The notes below the pieces were generated by a model. That model did not search any database. It worked only from the letters and a program-made list of their open reading frames with translations, and was not told the DNA's origin. From Deltaproteobacteria bacterium (GTDB taxonomy: Bacteria > Desulfobacterota > Binatia > Binatales > Binataceae): 50,596 nt of DNA. The first letter of the stretch is position 1; every line of letters begins with the position of its first letter. The translations under genes and the position numbers were made by a program. Shown here piece after piece: positions 1 to 8,501 of this stretch. Location: assembly GCA_021801125.1 (NCBI GenBank), contig JAJYYI010000131.1:74874-125469 (forward strand), in the 5' to 3' direction.

Positions 1-1472
1 AGGAGGCGGCCTACCAGTCCTTGCTGAGGAGCACGCGCAGGGAATACCACGCGCGCATCGCCGATGCCTTGGAGCAACACTTTCCGGACACGGTTCATAC
101 TCAGCCCGAACTGTTGGCCCACCATCTGACTAAGGCGGGCCTCGGAAAGCAGGCAGCCCGCTACTGGTATGAAGCCGCGCGCCGGTCTATCGAGCGGTCG
201 GGAAATCTCGAAGCGATAGCGCAGCTCAAGAACGGCCTGGAGGTGCTAGGCGACCTGCCCGAGACGCCGGAGCGCATCCACCAGGAACTCATGATGCAAG
301 CTTTGTTGGGCATGGCGCTGATTTTTGCCAAAGGCTACAGCGAAGGCGAGGTGGAGCGGGCTTACGCTCGGGCGCGCGCGTTGTGCGGAAAATTGGGGGA
401 GACGCCGTTGCTCTATCCGGTGCTGTGGGGACTGTGGGCCTATTATCTGGTCTGCGGTAAATACGAAGCCTCCCACGGGATCGGCAAACAATTGTTGACC
501 ATGGCCGAGCGCCAACAAGACGCCGACCTTTTGATCGAAGCCCATGCGACCCAGGGCCAAAATTCCTTTTTCGGCGGGAGTGACTTGGCCGCGGCGCGCG
601 CCCATTTCGAGCGCGTAGGCGCGCTGTACGATCTTCGCGCGCACACTTCCCATGCGCTCGTTTACGGTCAAGATCCAGGCGTGGTGGCCCTCGCCACATT
701 GAGCTGGACGCTCTGGCTGCAAGGCTACCCGGATCAGGCGCTCTCGGCTCATCTGGCGTCGCTTGAACTGGCCCAAGCGCGGTCTCATCAGTACAGCCTT
801 GCATACGCGCTTGCTTACGGCGCGACGTTTCGCCAGTTTCGCCGCGAAACGGAAGCGGCCGAAGAGCTGGCGCAGCGCGCGATCGCCTTATCCACCGAAC
901 GGGGGTTCCCGATGTGGACGATGGCTGCGACCTACACGCTCGGATGGACCTTCACGCGCGCCGGCGAGACCGAAAAGGCGACCAGCTACTTGAGCGACGC
1001 AATTCAGGCCTGGCATGCTATGGGTGCGCGGATTACGCGCCCACATCAGCTCGGCCTGCTGGCCGACGCCCTGGCTTTTTCCGGCCAGGCGGAGCAGGGC
1101 CTCGAGGTCCTCAAAAAGGCTACCGCCGAAGCATGCGCAACCAATGAGAGATATTACGAACCCGAGCTTTATCGTCTTACCGGGGAGGCGCTCTTGTTGA
1201 GCTCGGCGCCCGATGAGGAACGCGCAGGCGCTGAATTCTTGCGCGCGATCGAATGCGCTCGCGACCAGGGCGCCAAATCGTGGGAATTGCGCGCCGCGAC
1301 GAGTCTTGCGCGCCTGCGGATGCGACGCGGCGAAAACCAAGCCGCCCGCGCGATACTCGAAGACGTCTATCGACGTTTCACCGAGGGCTTCGACACCCCG
1401 GACCTCCTTGATGCCCAACGCGTGCTCGCCGAGCTGACACCGATCGCTCCCGAAGCGGGGGGTCATCGATGA
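1..1472 (+). CDS. ATPase/TPR regulatory protein, C-terminal part (5' end outside window)
   Basis: This is the carboxy-terminal part of a large multidomain regulator. The reading frame is open from the first bases, and the residues before the first possible start (TTG at 21) read EAAYQSLLRSTRREYHARIA. That is the usual junction between a STAND-type ATPase and its TPR tail in 'predictive ATPase' and class III cyclase proteins. The rest is about 480 residues of helical, TPR-like repeats, for example EAAEELAQRAIALSTERG and AGAEFLRAIECARDQG, with no membrane segment. The catalytic or nucleotide-binding half lies upstream of the window, so it cannot be said whether a cyclase or kinase domain is attached. 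The stop codon overlaps the next start as ATGA, so it is probably co-transcribed and coupled with the oxygenase that follows. Family placement is confident; its target is unknown. Confidence 0.8.
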   Translation, partial: EAAYQSLLRSTRREYHARIADALEQHFPDTVHTQPELLAHHLTKAGLGKQAARYWYEAARRSIERSGNLEAIAQLKNGLEVLGDLPETPERIHQELMMQALLGMALIFAKGYSEGEVERAYARARALCGKLGETPLLYPVLWGLWAYYLVCGKYEASHGIGKQLLTMAERQQDADLLIEAHATQGQNSFFGGSDLAAARAHFERVGALYDLRAHTSHALVYGQDPGVVALATLSWTLWLQGYPDQALSAHLASLELAQARSHQYSLAYALAYGATFRQFRRETEAAEELAQRAIALSTERGFPMWTMAATYTLGWTFTRAGETEKATSYLSDAIQAWHAMGARITRPHQLGLLADALAFSGQAEQGLEVLKKATAEACATNERYYEPELYRLTGEALLLSSAPDEERAGAEFLRAIECARDQGAKSWELRAATSLARLRMRRGENQAARAILEDVYRRFTEGFDTPDLLDAQRVLAELTPIAPEAGGHR

Positions 1473-2857
1473 GCAAGGCGCGATGGACGCCCGGTTTTTT
1501 AAGTCGGATGCGACGAACGGGAGACCGCTTGGCCGACCGAACGATCGCCATACTTTTCGAGGAGCACGGGATCGACATCGTCAACCAGGTTCTCGACGGC
1601 TTGGTCAGAAGCGATCCCGCCTCGGCAGCGAAACCACCCGGTCTCTCGACCCGTGCCAACAAAGCCTGGCGCAATTTTTTGGAGCGAAGCGCCGAACTGC
1701 CCCCCTGGACCGATCCTGCTTTAATCAAGAAAGGAGAGGCGCTTTACAGGGAGTACGGCATGATGGGCTTTTCAATCCTCGGATGCGCGAGCCTGCCCGA
1801 AGCCTACGCCACGGACTACGCCGCCCGGGTGCTCGGTCTCACGCAGCAGCTGGAGCGTCATGTTCGCCGCCGCATCTATGAGACAACTCAATTCGTGATC
1901 GACGTCATGTCAGGGGGAGGCCTGAAGCCGCGCGGCAAGGGGATACTCACGGCACAAAAGGTCCGCCTGATGCATGCGGCGATCCGGCATCTGATCATCA
2001 CCGCGCCGCCTTCTCGCGGCCGTGACACTGAGCCGCGCTCGCTCGCCGAAGTCTGCTTGCGCGTTCGCTGGCCGAAGAATTATGGCACCCCGATTCATCA
2101 GGTCGCGATGAGCATGGCTGCGCTGAGTTTCTCGTACATCGTGCTGCGCAGCCTGCATAAGCTGGGCGTCGAGCTCAGCAGCGAGCAGGAGACTGCGTAT
2201 CTGCACTGCTGGAACGTCGTAGGCTACGTGATGGGGGTGGAAAAAGACCTCCTGCTAAGCCAGCCGGAAAGCATGGACGAGGCGCGGGAATTATACGAGG
2301 CCGTGTGGCCTTCATCGATCGCCGAAACCAGCGAGGGTCGGGCTTTGGAAAGAACTTTGCTCGCATACCTCGAAAGCTTTGTTCCTTTTATAGCGTACCC
2401 GTTACGCGCGGTTCCTCGGATGCTTACGAGAGAGCTGCTCGACGAACGTACGGCGGACGTGCTGGGAGTGAGGTTGTGCTGGATGGAGCGCGTCATGCTA
2501 TGGCCGTTGGTTATCGTGCAGCGAAGCTTGGCCCACTTGGAAGACGAAGCGTTCGAAAATCTGCCGCTGGCGCGCATTGCCGCGGAGTGGTTCTTTAGAC
2601 AGATGGCGAAAGGGCTGCTGGATCGCCAACGCGGAGACGACCGGACACCGTTTAGGATTCCGACGCGCCTCGCCCACGGCAGATGGAGACTTAATCAATC
2701 AACCCGAGGCGCGCCGGGTCAACTCGGCTCGGCGCGCGCGGCATTCGCAATCCCTCGTGGAACCTGGCCAAAGTCCGAGCCCACTACAGCCATGCCAGTC
2801 CCCACGCCGACCTCTACCGCTATCTCAGTCAATGGTCAGCGACCGAAGCGTACTTGA
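1469..2857 (+). CDS. MpaB/Lcp-type haem oxygenase (DUF2236)
   Basis: This is a member of the oxygenase MpaB family (DUF2236), which includes latex clearing protein Lcp, a b-type haem dioxygenase that cleaves polyisoprene, and fungal MpaB. Most of the protein is helical and resembles that fold. Near the middle, R135 and T139 (RIYET) and H169 (KVRLMHAAIR) have the same spacing as Arg164, Thr168 and the haem-ligand His198 of Lcp as I recall them. This supports haem binding. The substrate is unknown. ATG overlaps the preceding stop by 4 bases. The last 50 or so residues, after about position 405, are Pro/Ser/Thr-rich and unlike the family. This tail overlaps, in another frame, a sequence that looks like the start of the next methyltransferase, so the natural end may be near 2690. 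See the finding on this junction. Confidence 0.8.
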   Translation: MSKARWTPGFLSRMRRTGDRLADRTIAILFEEHGIDIVNQVLDGLVRSDPASAAKPPGLSTRANKAWRNFLERSAELPPWTDPALIKKGEALYREYGMMGFSILGCASLPEAYATDYAARVLGLTQQLERHVRRRIYETTQFVIDVMSGGGLKPRGKGILTAQKVRLMHAAIRHLIITAPPSRGRDTEPRSLAEVCLRVRWPKNYGTPIHQVAMSMAALSFSYIVLRSLHKLGVELSSEQETAYLHCWNVVGYVMGVEKDLLLSQPESMDEARELYEAVWPSSIAETSEGRALERTLLAYLESFVPFIAYPLRAVPRMLTRELLDERTADVLGVRLCWMERVMLWPLVIVQRSLAHLEDEAFENLPLARIAAEWFFRQMAKGLLDRQRGDDRTPFRIPTRLAHGRWRLNQSTRGAPGQLGSARAAFAIPRGTWPKSEPTTAMPVPTPTSTAISVNGQRPKRT

Positions 2858-3657
2858 ACGTCGGCTACTCGCGAGCGAACCATAAGCACCTGCATACGAG
2901 CAGCCATCTGCGTCTTATCGATCGCTTGGCCAATAGGCTTTTCGCGCTTCATGCCAAAGGTCCTCACGCCTCCGACCGCCGTCTATTGGACATAGCTTGC
3001 GGTCGCGGAGGGCCGGCGCTTCGCGCGCGCCAACGCAAAGGGCTGGAAGTTGTCGGCGTGGACCTGACTCCTTACAACATCGTATGCGCCACGAAGAGCA
3101 ACGCCAAACCGAAGCTGCGGCCGCGCGCGCGGTTCGTCGTCGGCAGCGCACTTGCGCTCCCGTTGAAGGACGCTTCGTTTTCCCTCGCTTGGTCAATCGA
3201 ATCCCCAGCCCATTTTTCCGACAAGCTCGCCTTTCTGCGCGAGGCTGCCCGCGTGCTAAAACCCGGCGGCGCGCTTGCCTTCGCGGATCTACTGGCGGTC
3301 GACGCGGCGGTGACCGCGTCGGTCGAGAGTCGTCTAGTCTACCGGGATTTTCTTGAGACTTGGGACGTTCCGTACCTGGAGACGTATGATGGCTATAGTC
3401 GCGCGATAGCGCACGCCGGTTTCAGGTTACACCGGGTTGAGATTGCGACGAAGTATAACCTGGACATTCTACGAAGCTACTGCTGTTTCTTCTTAAGCTT
3501 GCTGCAGTTCGGGCCGCTCTACAGATGGTACCGGCGCTATGTCAAACAGCTCACCGGTGCGGAACTGGACAACGTGTACGAGCACGTCCGCAAATCCTAC
3601 CGTGCCCTGCGCGGTGGCATGATCGATTACGGGCTTTTCTGGGCGATCCGTTCGTAG
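2854..3657 (+). CDS. Class I SAM-dependent methyltransferase (N-terminus probably starts upstream)
   Basis: This is a small-molecule or lipid-type class I methyltransferase. Motif I is LDIACGRGG (the SAM glycine loop), followed by an acidic strand end (VVGVDLTPYN), motif II-like FVVGSALALPLKDASF, and the post-motif REAARVLKPGGALAFAD. The C-terminal helices (RSYCCFFLSLLQFGPLYRWY) resemble those of sterol or tocopherol methyltransferase relatives. The first standard start in frame is the TTG at 2854, overlapping the oxygenase stop. However, the frame is open back to 2695, and 2773-2853 encodes family-like sequence (VRAHYSHASPHADLYRYLSQ). No ATG, GTG or TTG occurs in that upstream part. Either a non-standard start is used or a frameshift lies near 2690. 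The context suggests it acts on the product or substrate of the adjacent oxygenase (inference). Confidence 0.8.
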   Translation: MNVGYSRANHKHLHTSSHLRLIDRLANRLFALHAKGPHASDRRLLDIACGRGGPALRARQRKGLEVVGVDLTPYNIVCATKSNAKPKLRPRARFVVGSALALPLKDASFSLAWSIESPAHFSDKLAFLREAARVLKPGGALAFADLLAVDAAVTASVESRLVYRDFLETWDVPYLETYDGYSRAIAHAGFRLHRVEIATKYNLDILRSYCCFFLSLLQFGPLYRWYRRYVKQLTGAELDNVYEHVRKSYRALRGGMIDYGLFWAIRS

Positions 3658-3678
3658 CGCGCACGGTCATGTAAGGCT

Positions 3679-3702
3679 GGCGAGCGTTGCAGCCTACTCG
3701 CC
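3679..3702. terminator. Stem-loop between convergent genes
   Basis: A six-base-pair GC stem (GGCGAG at 3679-3684 with CTCGCC at 3697-3702, 12-nt loop) lies just after the methyltransferase stop, before the convergent oxidoreductase gene. No T-run follows, so its role as a terminator is only a guess. Confidence 0.25.
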
Positions 3703-3804
3703 GACGTTCCCACGTTGATCGAAAAGGCCTTGGCAACTTCAGCGAGACAAAGGCTGGCGCCAAAGTTCAGCGAAGGGCGCGCCGCGGCTCGGAAACGGTG
3801 CGGT

Positions 3805-4812
3805 TCAAGCGGCGCCGCGCGATCTGAATTTCGGGATAATGTGGTCGCCGTATTCGGCTATTTGCCGCTCCTCCTCGCCGCACATCAGATAGACGTTGAA
3901 TTGGGTCACGCCGATCTGTTGCAGCTCTCTGAGTTTATCAACATGGGATTCTGGCGGACCGAGCATTCCAAAGCTGTCGACAATCTCGTTGCTGGGGCTT
4001 GGCGAGGATTCGACGAGGCTTTCGGCATGCTTCACGTAGTTGCGGGCCTTGCGTTCTTCTACATAGTCGACAAGGTGCTTCGGAATCGTCGGTTTATCCT
4101 TGCCGTACCGCTCCACCAAGTCGGCGACATGCCGCCCAACCATTGCCGGAAACCAGCGCGCACGCGTGCGGGCGATCTCGATGTCCCCGACCCAAGCCGG
4201 CGCTGCGACCATCACGCGAAACTTCGTCATGTCTCGACCCGCCGAGGCTCCAGCATTCTTGGCCAATTCGACGAGCCATCGCACGAGCCACGGGTCCGCG
4301 AGTTGCACGATAAGGCCGTCGCTGTATATGCCCGCCGCTCCCAGCGCCTTGGGGCCGTATGCCGCAATCCAAATCGGAAGGCTCGTGTTGGACCATGTGA
4401 GCCGAACCTCGCGCCGGCGATACGTAATTCCGTCGCCCCTGACCATCGCGCGCAGAGACTCGGCGAACTCGACCATCGTCTTCACGCTCGCGGGCTTGCG
4501 ACCCAACGCCCGCACCGAGCTTTCACCCCGACCAATGCCGGCGTCGATTCGATGGTTGCTGAACCGGCTGAGCGTGGCAAAAATGCTCGCGGCGAGCGTC
4601 CAGTCGCGCACCTGAGGATTAGTCACGCAGGGGCCCAAGCGCAGCCGCTTCGTCTCTCGCGCGCAGGCGGCGATCATGCAAAAGCATTCCTGCGCCATCA
4701 CGTGTGAATCGAAGAACCAGGCATAATTGAAGCCGACCTTTTCGGCCTGCCGACATAAGGCGATTGTTCTCTCAGGCGCTATGTCGCCCTTAAATGTAAT
4801 TCCGAATTCCAT
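3805..4812 (-). CDS. TIGR03842-type luciferase-like F420-dependent oxidoreductase
   Basis: This 335-residue protein belongs to the bacterial luciferase-like monooxygenase superfamily, in the group usually annotated as TIGR03842 F420-dependent oxidoreductases. The amino end (MEFGITFKGDIAPERTIALC), AWFFDSHV, LGPCVTNPQVRDWT and the DAGIGRGESS loop are characteristic of that group. It is a soluble TIM-barrel flavin/deazaflavin enzyme, and relatives transfer hydride between F420 and unknown substrates. ATG start at 4812, with AAGGAG (4825-4830) 12 bases upstream. It stands alone between convergent and divergent neighbours, so the context does not reveal a substrate. Presence of the family suggests the cell makes F420, but no F420 synthesis gene is in the window. 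FMN use cannot be excluded. Confidence 0.85.
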   Translation of the reverse strand: MEFGITFKGDIAPERTIALCRQAEKVGFNYAWFFDSHVMAQECFCMIAACARETKRLRLGPCVTNPQVRDWTLAASIFATLSRFSNHRIDAGIGRGESSVRALGRKPASVKTMVEFAESLRAMVRGDGITYRRREVRLTWSNTSLPIWIAAYGPKALGAAGIYSDGLIVQLADPWLVRWLVELAKNAGASAGRDMTKFRVMVAAPAWVGDIEIARTRARWFPAMVGRHVADLVERYGKDKPTIPKHLVDYVEERKARNYVKHAESLVESSPSPSNEIVDSFGMLGPPESHVDKLRELQQIGVTQFNVYLMCGEEERQIAEYGDHIIPKFRSRGAA

Positions 4813-5051
4813 CGGCCTAACACGCTCCTTGGCAGGCGATCGCTGTTGCTTGGCAATTGATCCGCAGGCCTTCGCCCGGGGTCTTTCACACAGGCCATTT
4901 TTAGCTTGGCGGCCGCCATATCGTCCACTCGAAAGCGGAGCGACAATCAGCTCTCATCGTTGTCGGCGTGCGGGCGGCCATGCATCCTCGTCTCATCACA
5001 CCAGCCCCGTCTGTGCCTCTCGGGCTTGGGTTTGCTTAGGCAGGAAGGGCC

Positions 5052-5066
5052 GGTTAAGCTTTAACC
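5052..5066. promoter_or_regulatory. Inverted repeat just before the HAD gene
   Basis: GGTTAA and TTAACC face each other across a 3-base centre, ending 10 bases before the ATG at 5077 and next to a TACAAT hexamer (5071-5076). The position would suit an operator. No ribosome-binding site is visible here. Function is inferred from position only. Confidence 0.3.
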
Positions 5067-5076
5067 TCAATACAAT

Positions 5077-5772
5077 ATGGTGTCGCTGAACCTAATCTTT
5101 GATGCCGACGACACTCTTTGGGAGTCGAACGTCCATTTTCTTCAAGCCGAAGAGGAGTTTGTCGCGGCATTGCGGGCGGCCGGATGTTCGCTGGAAGAGC
5201 AAGAAGTGCGAGCGCTGATGCGCCGGCGCGAACTCGACGTAATCAAGACGCACGGTTACGGACGGCAACCCTATATCCTGGCGCTGCAGAACTTGGTAGA
5301 AGTGCTCAACGCCGAAATAGGGCCGTTGCACGGAATGGAGGCCGAGGTCGAACGAATAGGTCAGCGCCTTTTGAGCCGCCAGTGCGAAGTTCGCCCGCAT
5401 GTTCCCGAAACGCTGGCTGAACTTGCTACACGCCATCGCCTAATTCTGTTCACGAAGGGGCAGCTGGAAGAACAAACGGCAAAGCTCAAGTCCTCGCGGC
5501 TGGAAGCTTTTTTCTCGCACGTTGAAGTCGCGGCGGAAAAAGACCTGAGCGCTTACCGCACGCTGCTGGGGACGCTCCAGTTAGCGCACGCGCATACGGT
5601 GATGATCGGCAATAGCCCTCGCTCGGACATCAACCCTGCCGTCCGGGCGGGAATCCGAGCGGTGTACATTCCCCATCCCCAGACCTGGGTGCACGAACAA
5701 GAGGAACTTGACCTGAGCGATGGTCGAGTGACCACGCTTTTGAGCTTCGCGGAGCTTCGTACGATTTTCTGA
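5077..5772 (+). CDS. HAD-superfamily hydrolase (phosphatase-like)
   Basis: This is a 231-residue haloacid-dehalogenase-fold hydrolase, probably a phosphatase of small phosphorylated metabolites. All four HAD motifs are present. Motif I is FDADDTLWE (nucleophile Asp and acid/base Asp), motif II is ILFTKG (Thr), motif III is the Lys in AAEKDLS, and motif IV is IGNSPRSDINPA. The stretch between motifs I and II is helical, as in a C1 cap. The ATG has no clear Shine-Dalgarno sequence; GTG at 5080 is an alternative. It leads a short plus-strand run with the metallophosphoesterase (17-base gap) and the SDR gene. The substrate is not predictable from sequence. Confidence 0.85.
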   Translation: MVSLNLIFDADDTLWESNVHFLQAEEEFVAALRAAGCSLEEQEVRALMRRRELDVIKTHGYGRQPYILALQNLVEVLNAEIGPLHGMEAEVERIGQRLLSRQCEVRPHVPETLAELATRHRLILFTKGQLEEQTAKLKSSRLEAFFSHVEVAAEKDLSAYRTLLGTLQLAHAHTVMIGNSPRSDINPAVRAGIRAVYIPHPQTWVHEQEELDLSDGRVTTLLSFAELRTIF

Positions 5773-5789
5773 CCGCGGCGAGATAGTCA

Positions 5790-6701
5790 ATGGCTACAGT
5801 GAATTCGATTAGCCCTGCCGAGTACCTGGCGCCCGAGGAAAGCGAGGCGCAGCGCAAGGCGGAGCCGTTCTTCCTTGCGCGCCCGCTCTATCGCCTGTGG
5901 CGGCGAACGCTTGACGAACTCGAGCTCGTGCGGCTTGAATTGCCGGTTCGCGGCTTGGCCGCCGTTCATGAGGGTCTGCGAGCATGCCAGCTAAGCGACC
6001 TTCACGTTGATCGCGACGAAGACCTGGAGCGCCTTGAACGAGCGATCGAGCTCGTCAATGAAGAGCGCCCGGCACTGATTTTTTTGACCGGCGACTACTT
6101 TTCCGACCCTCCCGCGATGCGGCGCTATTTGACGTCGTTCTCGCGGGCGCTGGGTCGCTTGAACCCGACTATTGGGGCTTTTGCGATCCCCGGCAATCAC
6201 GACAACTGGTGTTCCTTTGCGCCGATAGCCGAGCATCTCGCCAAAGCCGGCGTAAGACCCTTGCGTAATCAGCATCACCGGCTAAACTGCGGCGGCCATC
6301 CTCTGGTGGTGGTTGGGGTTGACGATCTGATGACGCGGCGTGCCGATCCCAACGGTTCCTTCAGGGGGGTGCGGCCTCACGAATGCACGGTCGTGCTGGC
6401 ACATAACCCCGACACGGCGCTCTACCTGCGCCATCTTCGACCCGGGATCGTGCTGAGCGGTCACACCCACGGCGGCGCGATCCGCTTCCCGCTTATTGGA
6501 AGCCCGCTGCGGTCGATTCTTCAGCTGGGGTCGAAGTATTATGCCGGGCTGAACCGCTACGAAGACTTTTATGTATACACGAATCGGGGGCTCGGCACGT
6601 TCTGCGTGCGCCTTCGCATAAATTGCCGCCCCGAGGTGTCGTCGTTCGTTCTCAAACCCTTCGAGCCCGCGACCCGGGCGACAGCGACCGGGCCAGCGTA
6701 G
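5790..6701 (+). CDS. Calcineurin-like metallophosphoesterase (YkuE/LpxG-like)
   Basis: This is a 303-residue dinuclear metal phosphoesterase. The metal-binding motifs are in order: SDLH, GDYFSD, GNHDNW, a histidine in LAHNPD, and SGHTHGG. Arrangement and length match the YkuE-like group, which also includes LpxG, a UDP-2,3-diacylglucosamine hydrolase used in lipid A synthesis by some bacteria. No convincing signal peptide or membrane anchor is seen; the first 60 residues are charged and proline-poor. ATG at 5790 follows the HAD stop by 17 bases, so co-expression is likely. A role in lipid A precursor hydrolysis is possible because the organism appears to have an outer membrane, but this is inference. 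A general phosphodiesterase role is equally open. Confidence 0.8.
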   Translation: MATVNSISPAEYLAPEESEAQRKAEPFFLARPLYRLWRRTLDELELVRLELPVRGLAAVHEGLRACQLSDLHVDRDEDLERLERAIELVNEERPALIFLTGDYFSDPPAMRRYLTSFSRALGRLNPTIGAFAIPGNHDNWCSFAPIAEHLAKAGVRPLRNQHHRLNCGGHPLVVVGVDDLMTRRADPNGSFRGVRPHECTVVLAHNPDTALYLRHLRPGIVLSGHTHGGAIRFPLIGSPLRSILQLGSKYYAGLNRYEDFYVYTNRGLGTFCVRLRINCRPEVSSFVLKPFEPATRATATGPA

Positions 6702-6805
6702 GATCGGCCAGCGCCCCGGCGTCGCTGAGCCTTGGGTCGCGCTGCGCCGCAAAACAGGCGACTGGCCGAATGCCGCTGCCGCTTATGTGAACGCGAATTT
6801 CGACC

Positions 6806-7726
6806 ATGGCGGAGAGCACGACGACCATTGCTATCGCGGGCGGCTCCGGGTTTATCGGTCAGGCCATAGCGCGCCGCCTTTCGCGCCTCCCAGGGTATCG
6901 AGTCCGGGTACTGAGTCGCTCGCCGAACCGCGCGCGTTCACGCCTGGAGTCGATTCGCGCCGACTTTGTCCGTGGTGATCTGACCGATCCGAATTTGCTC
7001 GAAAGCGCCGTGCGCGGGGCCGCGGTGATCGTGAACGCGGCCCAGTTCGACGGCTTTCCGGTGGAAAACCCGCGCCTGGGGCTAACCTTCGAACGCGTGG
7101 ATCACCTGGGGTGCGTGGCGCTGCTGGAGGCGGCTAAGGCGGCGGGAGCGCGCCATTTCGTGTACCTGAGCGGGCTCGGCGCCGACGAACACAGTTCTCA
7201 TCCGGCGTTTCGCGCCAAAGGGCGCGCGGAAGCAGCCATCAGGCGCTCTGGTCTGAACTACACGATCTTCCGCCCTTCGATCGTCGTTGGGCAGGGCGAC
7301 CGCGTGACGAGCATGCTGGCCAGGGCTTTGCGCTTCTCCCCTGTGATTGTGCTACCCGGCTCGGGGCAGCAGCAGTTGCAACCGGTCTGGGTGGAGGATC
7401 TCGCCGCATGCGTGGCGCTGACTATTAAGGCCCCCCAAGCACGGACCTTCGAGATCGGGGGACCTGAGCAAATGACCCTCGATGACCTGACGAGGCTCGT
7501 TATGAACGTAACCGGCTATCGTCGGCCGGTCCTGCACGCTCCGCAGTCGCTGATGAAACTGGTCGCAACGCTTGGTGAAAGGCTGCCGCGTCCGATTCTT
7601 TCCCGCGACGCCGTGAGCTTTTTGCTGGTCGATAGCGTGTGCGACACCAAACCCCTGGTGGAAGCGCTGGGAATAAGGCTCACGCCTGCGCGGGAGGCGC
7701 TGGCTTACCTCGCCACGCGGAGCTAG
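6806..7726 (+). CDS. NAD(P)-binding atypical SDR (NDUFA9-like)
   Basis: This 306-residue Rossmann-fold protein resembles the atypical short-chain dehydrogenases called complex I NDUFA9-family or NAD(P)H-binding proteins. The dinucleotide-binding loop AGGSGFIG starts at residue 11, followed by a basic patch (SRSPNRA) that would favour NADP. There is a typical strand end YLSGLGAD and a substrate-domain segment IFRPSIVVGQGD. The classical Tyr-x-x-x-Lys catalytic pair is not obvious, as in other atypical SDRs, so it may be a binding or scaffold protein rather than a dehydrogenase. ATG at 6806 is 104 bases after the phosphoesterase gene. It ends before a hairpin shared with the convergent cobU gene. 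Confidence 0.8.
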   Translation: MAESTTTIAIAGGSGFIGQAIARRLSRLPGYRVRVLSRSPNRARSRLESIRADFVRGDLTDPNLLESAVRGAAVIVNAAQFDGFPVENPRLGLTFERVDHLGCVALLEAAKAAGARHFVYLSGLGADEHSSHPAFRAKGRAEAAIRRSGLNYTIFRPSIVVGQGDRVTSMLARALRFSPVIVLPGSGQQQLQPVWVEDLAACVALTIKAPQARTFEIGGPEQMTLDDLTRLVMNVTGYRRPVLHAPQSLMKLVATLGERLPRPILSRDAVSFLLVDSVCDTKPLVEALGIRLTPAREALAYLATRS

Positions 7727-7810
7727 CTCGCTTCGCAGGAGTTTAAGAGAGCTACCACGCCCGGCGGCGACTGCCTCACTGAGCCGAGCCTCGACCGCTT
7801 CTTGAGGCCT

Positions 7811-7832
7811 CCGGTCGGTTGCTCGCGACCGG
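7811..7832. terminator. Perfect 7-bp hairpin between convergent SDR and cobU genes
   Basis: CCGGTCG (7811-7817) pairs perfectly with CGACCGG (7826-7832) across an 8-base loop. It lies between the ends of two convergent genes, where a bidirectional terminator would be expected. There is no T-run, so Rho-independent activity is uncertain. Confidence 0.4.
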
Positions 7833-7855
7833 CCCCCCTCCGGTTCGAATCCGCT

Positions 7856-8389
7856 CTATTTGACGCGCATCGGGTAGCCGGCGACCATCAGAATTAGCGA
7901 GTCGGCCGCCACGGCGAGCTGCTGATTGACTATGCCGAGCAGATCACGAAAGCGGCGCGCGAGTGGGTTTTCCGGCACGATTCCACATCCGGTCTCGCCG
8001 CTGACCACGATCGTCGGAAATGATACTGCGCGAAGCGCGGATGCGAGCTGGGCGCCCTCGCGCTTTACCCCATCGTCAGCAAGCCCGACCCCCAACAGGT
8101 TGGCGACCCAGAGCGTTACGCAATCAATCACCAACACGGCCGCCCTGCCTTCCAGGCTCCGCACCGCGGTCGAAAGAGCGAGCGGCTCTTCGATAGTTTC
8201 AAACCGCGCGGGACGGGTCGAACGATGATGCGCGATACGCTCGGCCATTTCCGTATCCCACGCCTGCGCCGTGGCCAGAAAGAAGGCGCGGCCCTCGCCA
8301 GCGAGGGCCTGCGCCAACTCAAGGGCGTGACGGCTCTTCCCGCTTCGGGCACCGCCGGTAATCAGAGTTAACCTCGACAATTCAGTCAT
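7856..8389 (-). CDS. cobU: Adenosylcobinamide kinase / adenosylcobinamide-phosphate guanylyltransferase
   Basis: CobU/CobP is the bifunctional enzyme that phosphorylates adenosylcobinamide and then attaches GMP, giving AdoCbi-GDP in the late, nucleotide-loop part of vitamin B12 synthesis. The P-loop GGARSGKS lies at residues 12-19. The guanylylated histidine is in the AHHRSTRP segment (residues 53-60). A Walker B-like strand LVIDCVTLWVANLL and a GCGIVPENPLARRFRDLLG segment follow. The length of 177 aa is usual. It follows glnE by 112 bases on the same strand. No other cobalamin gene is in the window, so it may serve corrinoid salvage or a pathway encoded elsewhere. Confidence 0.92.
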   Translation of the reverse strand: MTELSRLTLITGGARSGKSRHALELAQALAGEGRAFFLATAQAWDTEMAERIAHHRSTRPARFETIEEPLALSTAVRSLEGRAAVLVIDCVTLWVANLLGVGLADDGVKREGAQLASALRAVSFPTIVVSGETGCGIVPENPLARRFRDLLGIVNQQLAVAADSLILMVAGYPMRVK

Positions 8390-8501
8390 CTTGTTCGACT
8401 AAGCGTAAAGCGAAAAAGGTGCGGCCAAAACCAGCTTCAGGCACACCGCCGTCCAGCCGCCTGACCGGCGCCGCGCGTTCAATGCTGCATGAGTCGGACC
8501 T

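Noticed and set aside
3715-4707. Long plus-strand open frame (330 codons) opposite the F420-type oxidoreductase
   Set aside because: It is the antisense shadow of a clear family gene and encodes Arg/Ala/His-rich text with no domain pattern.
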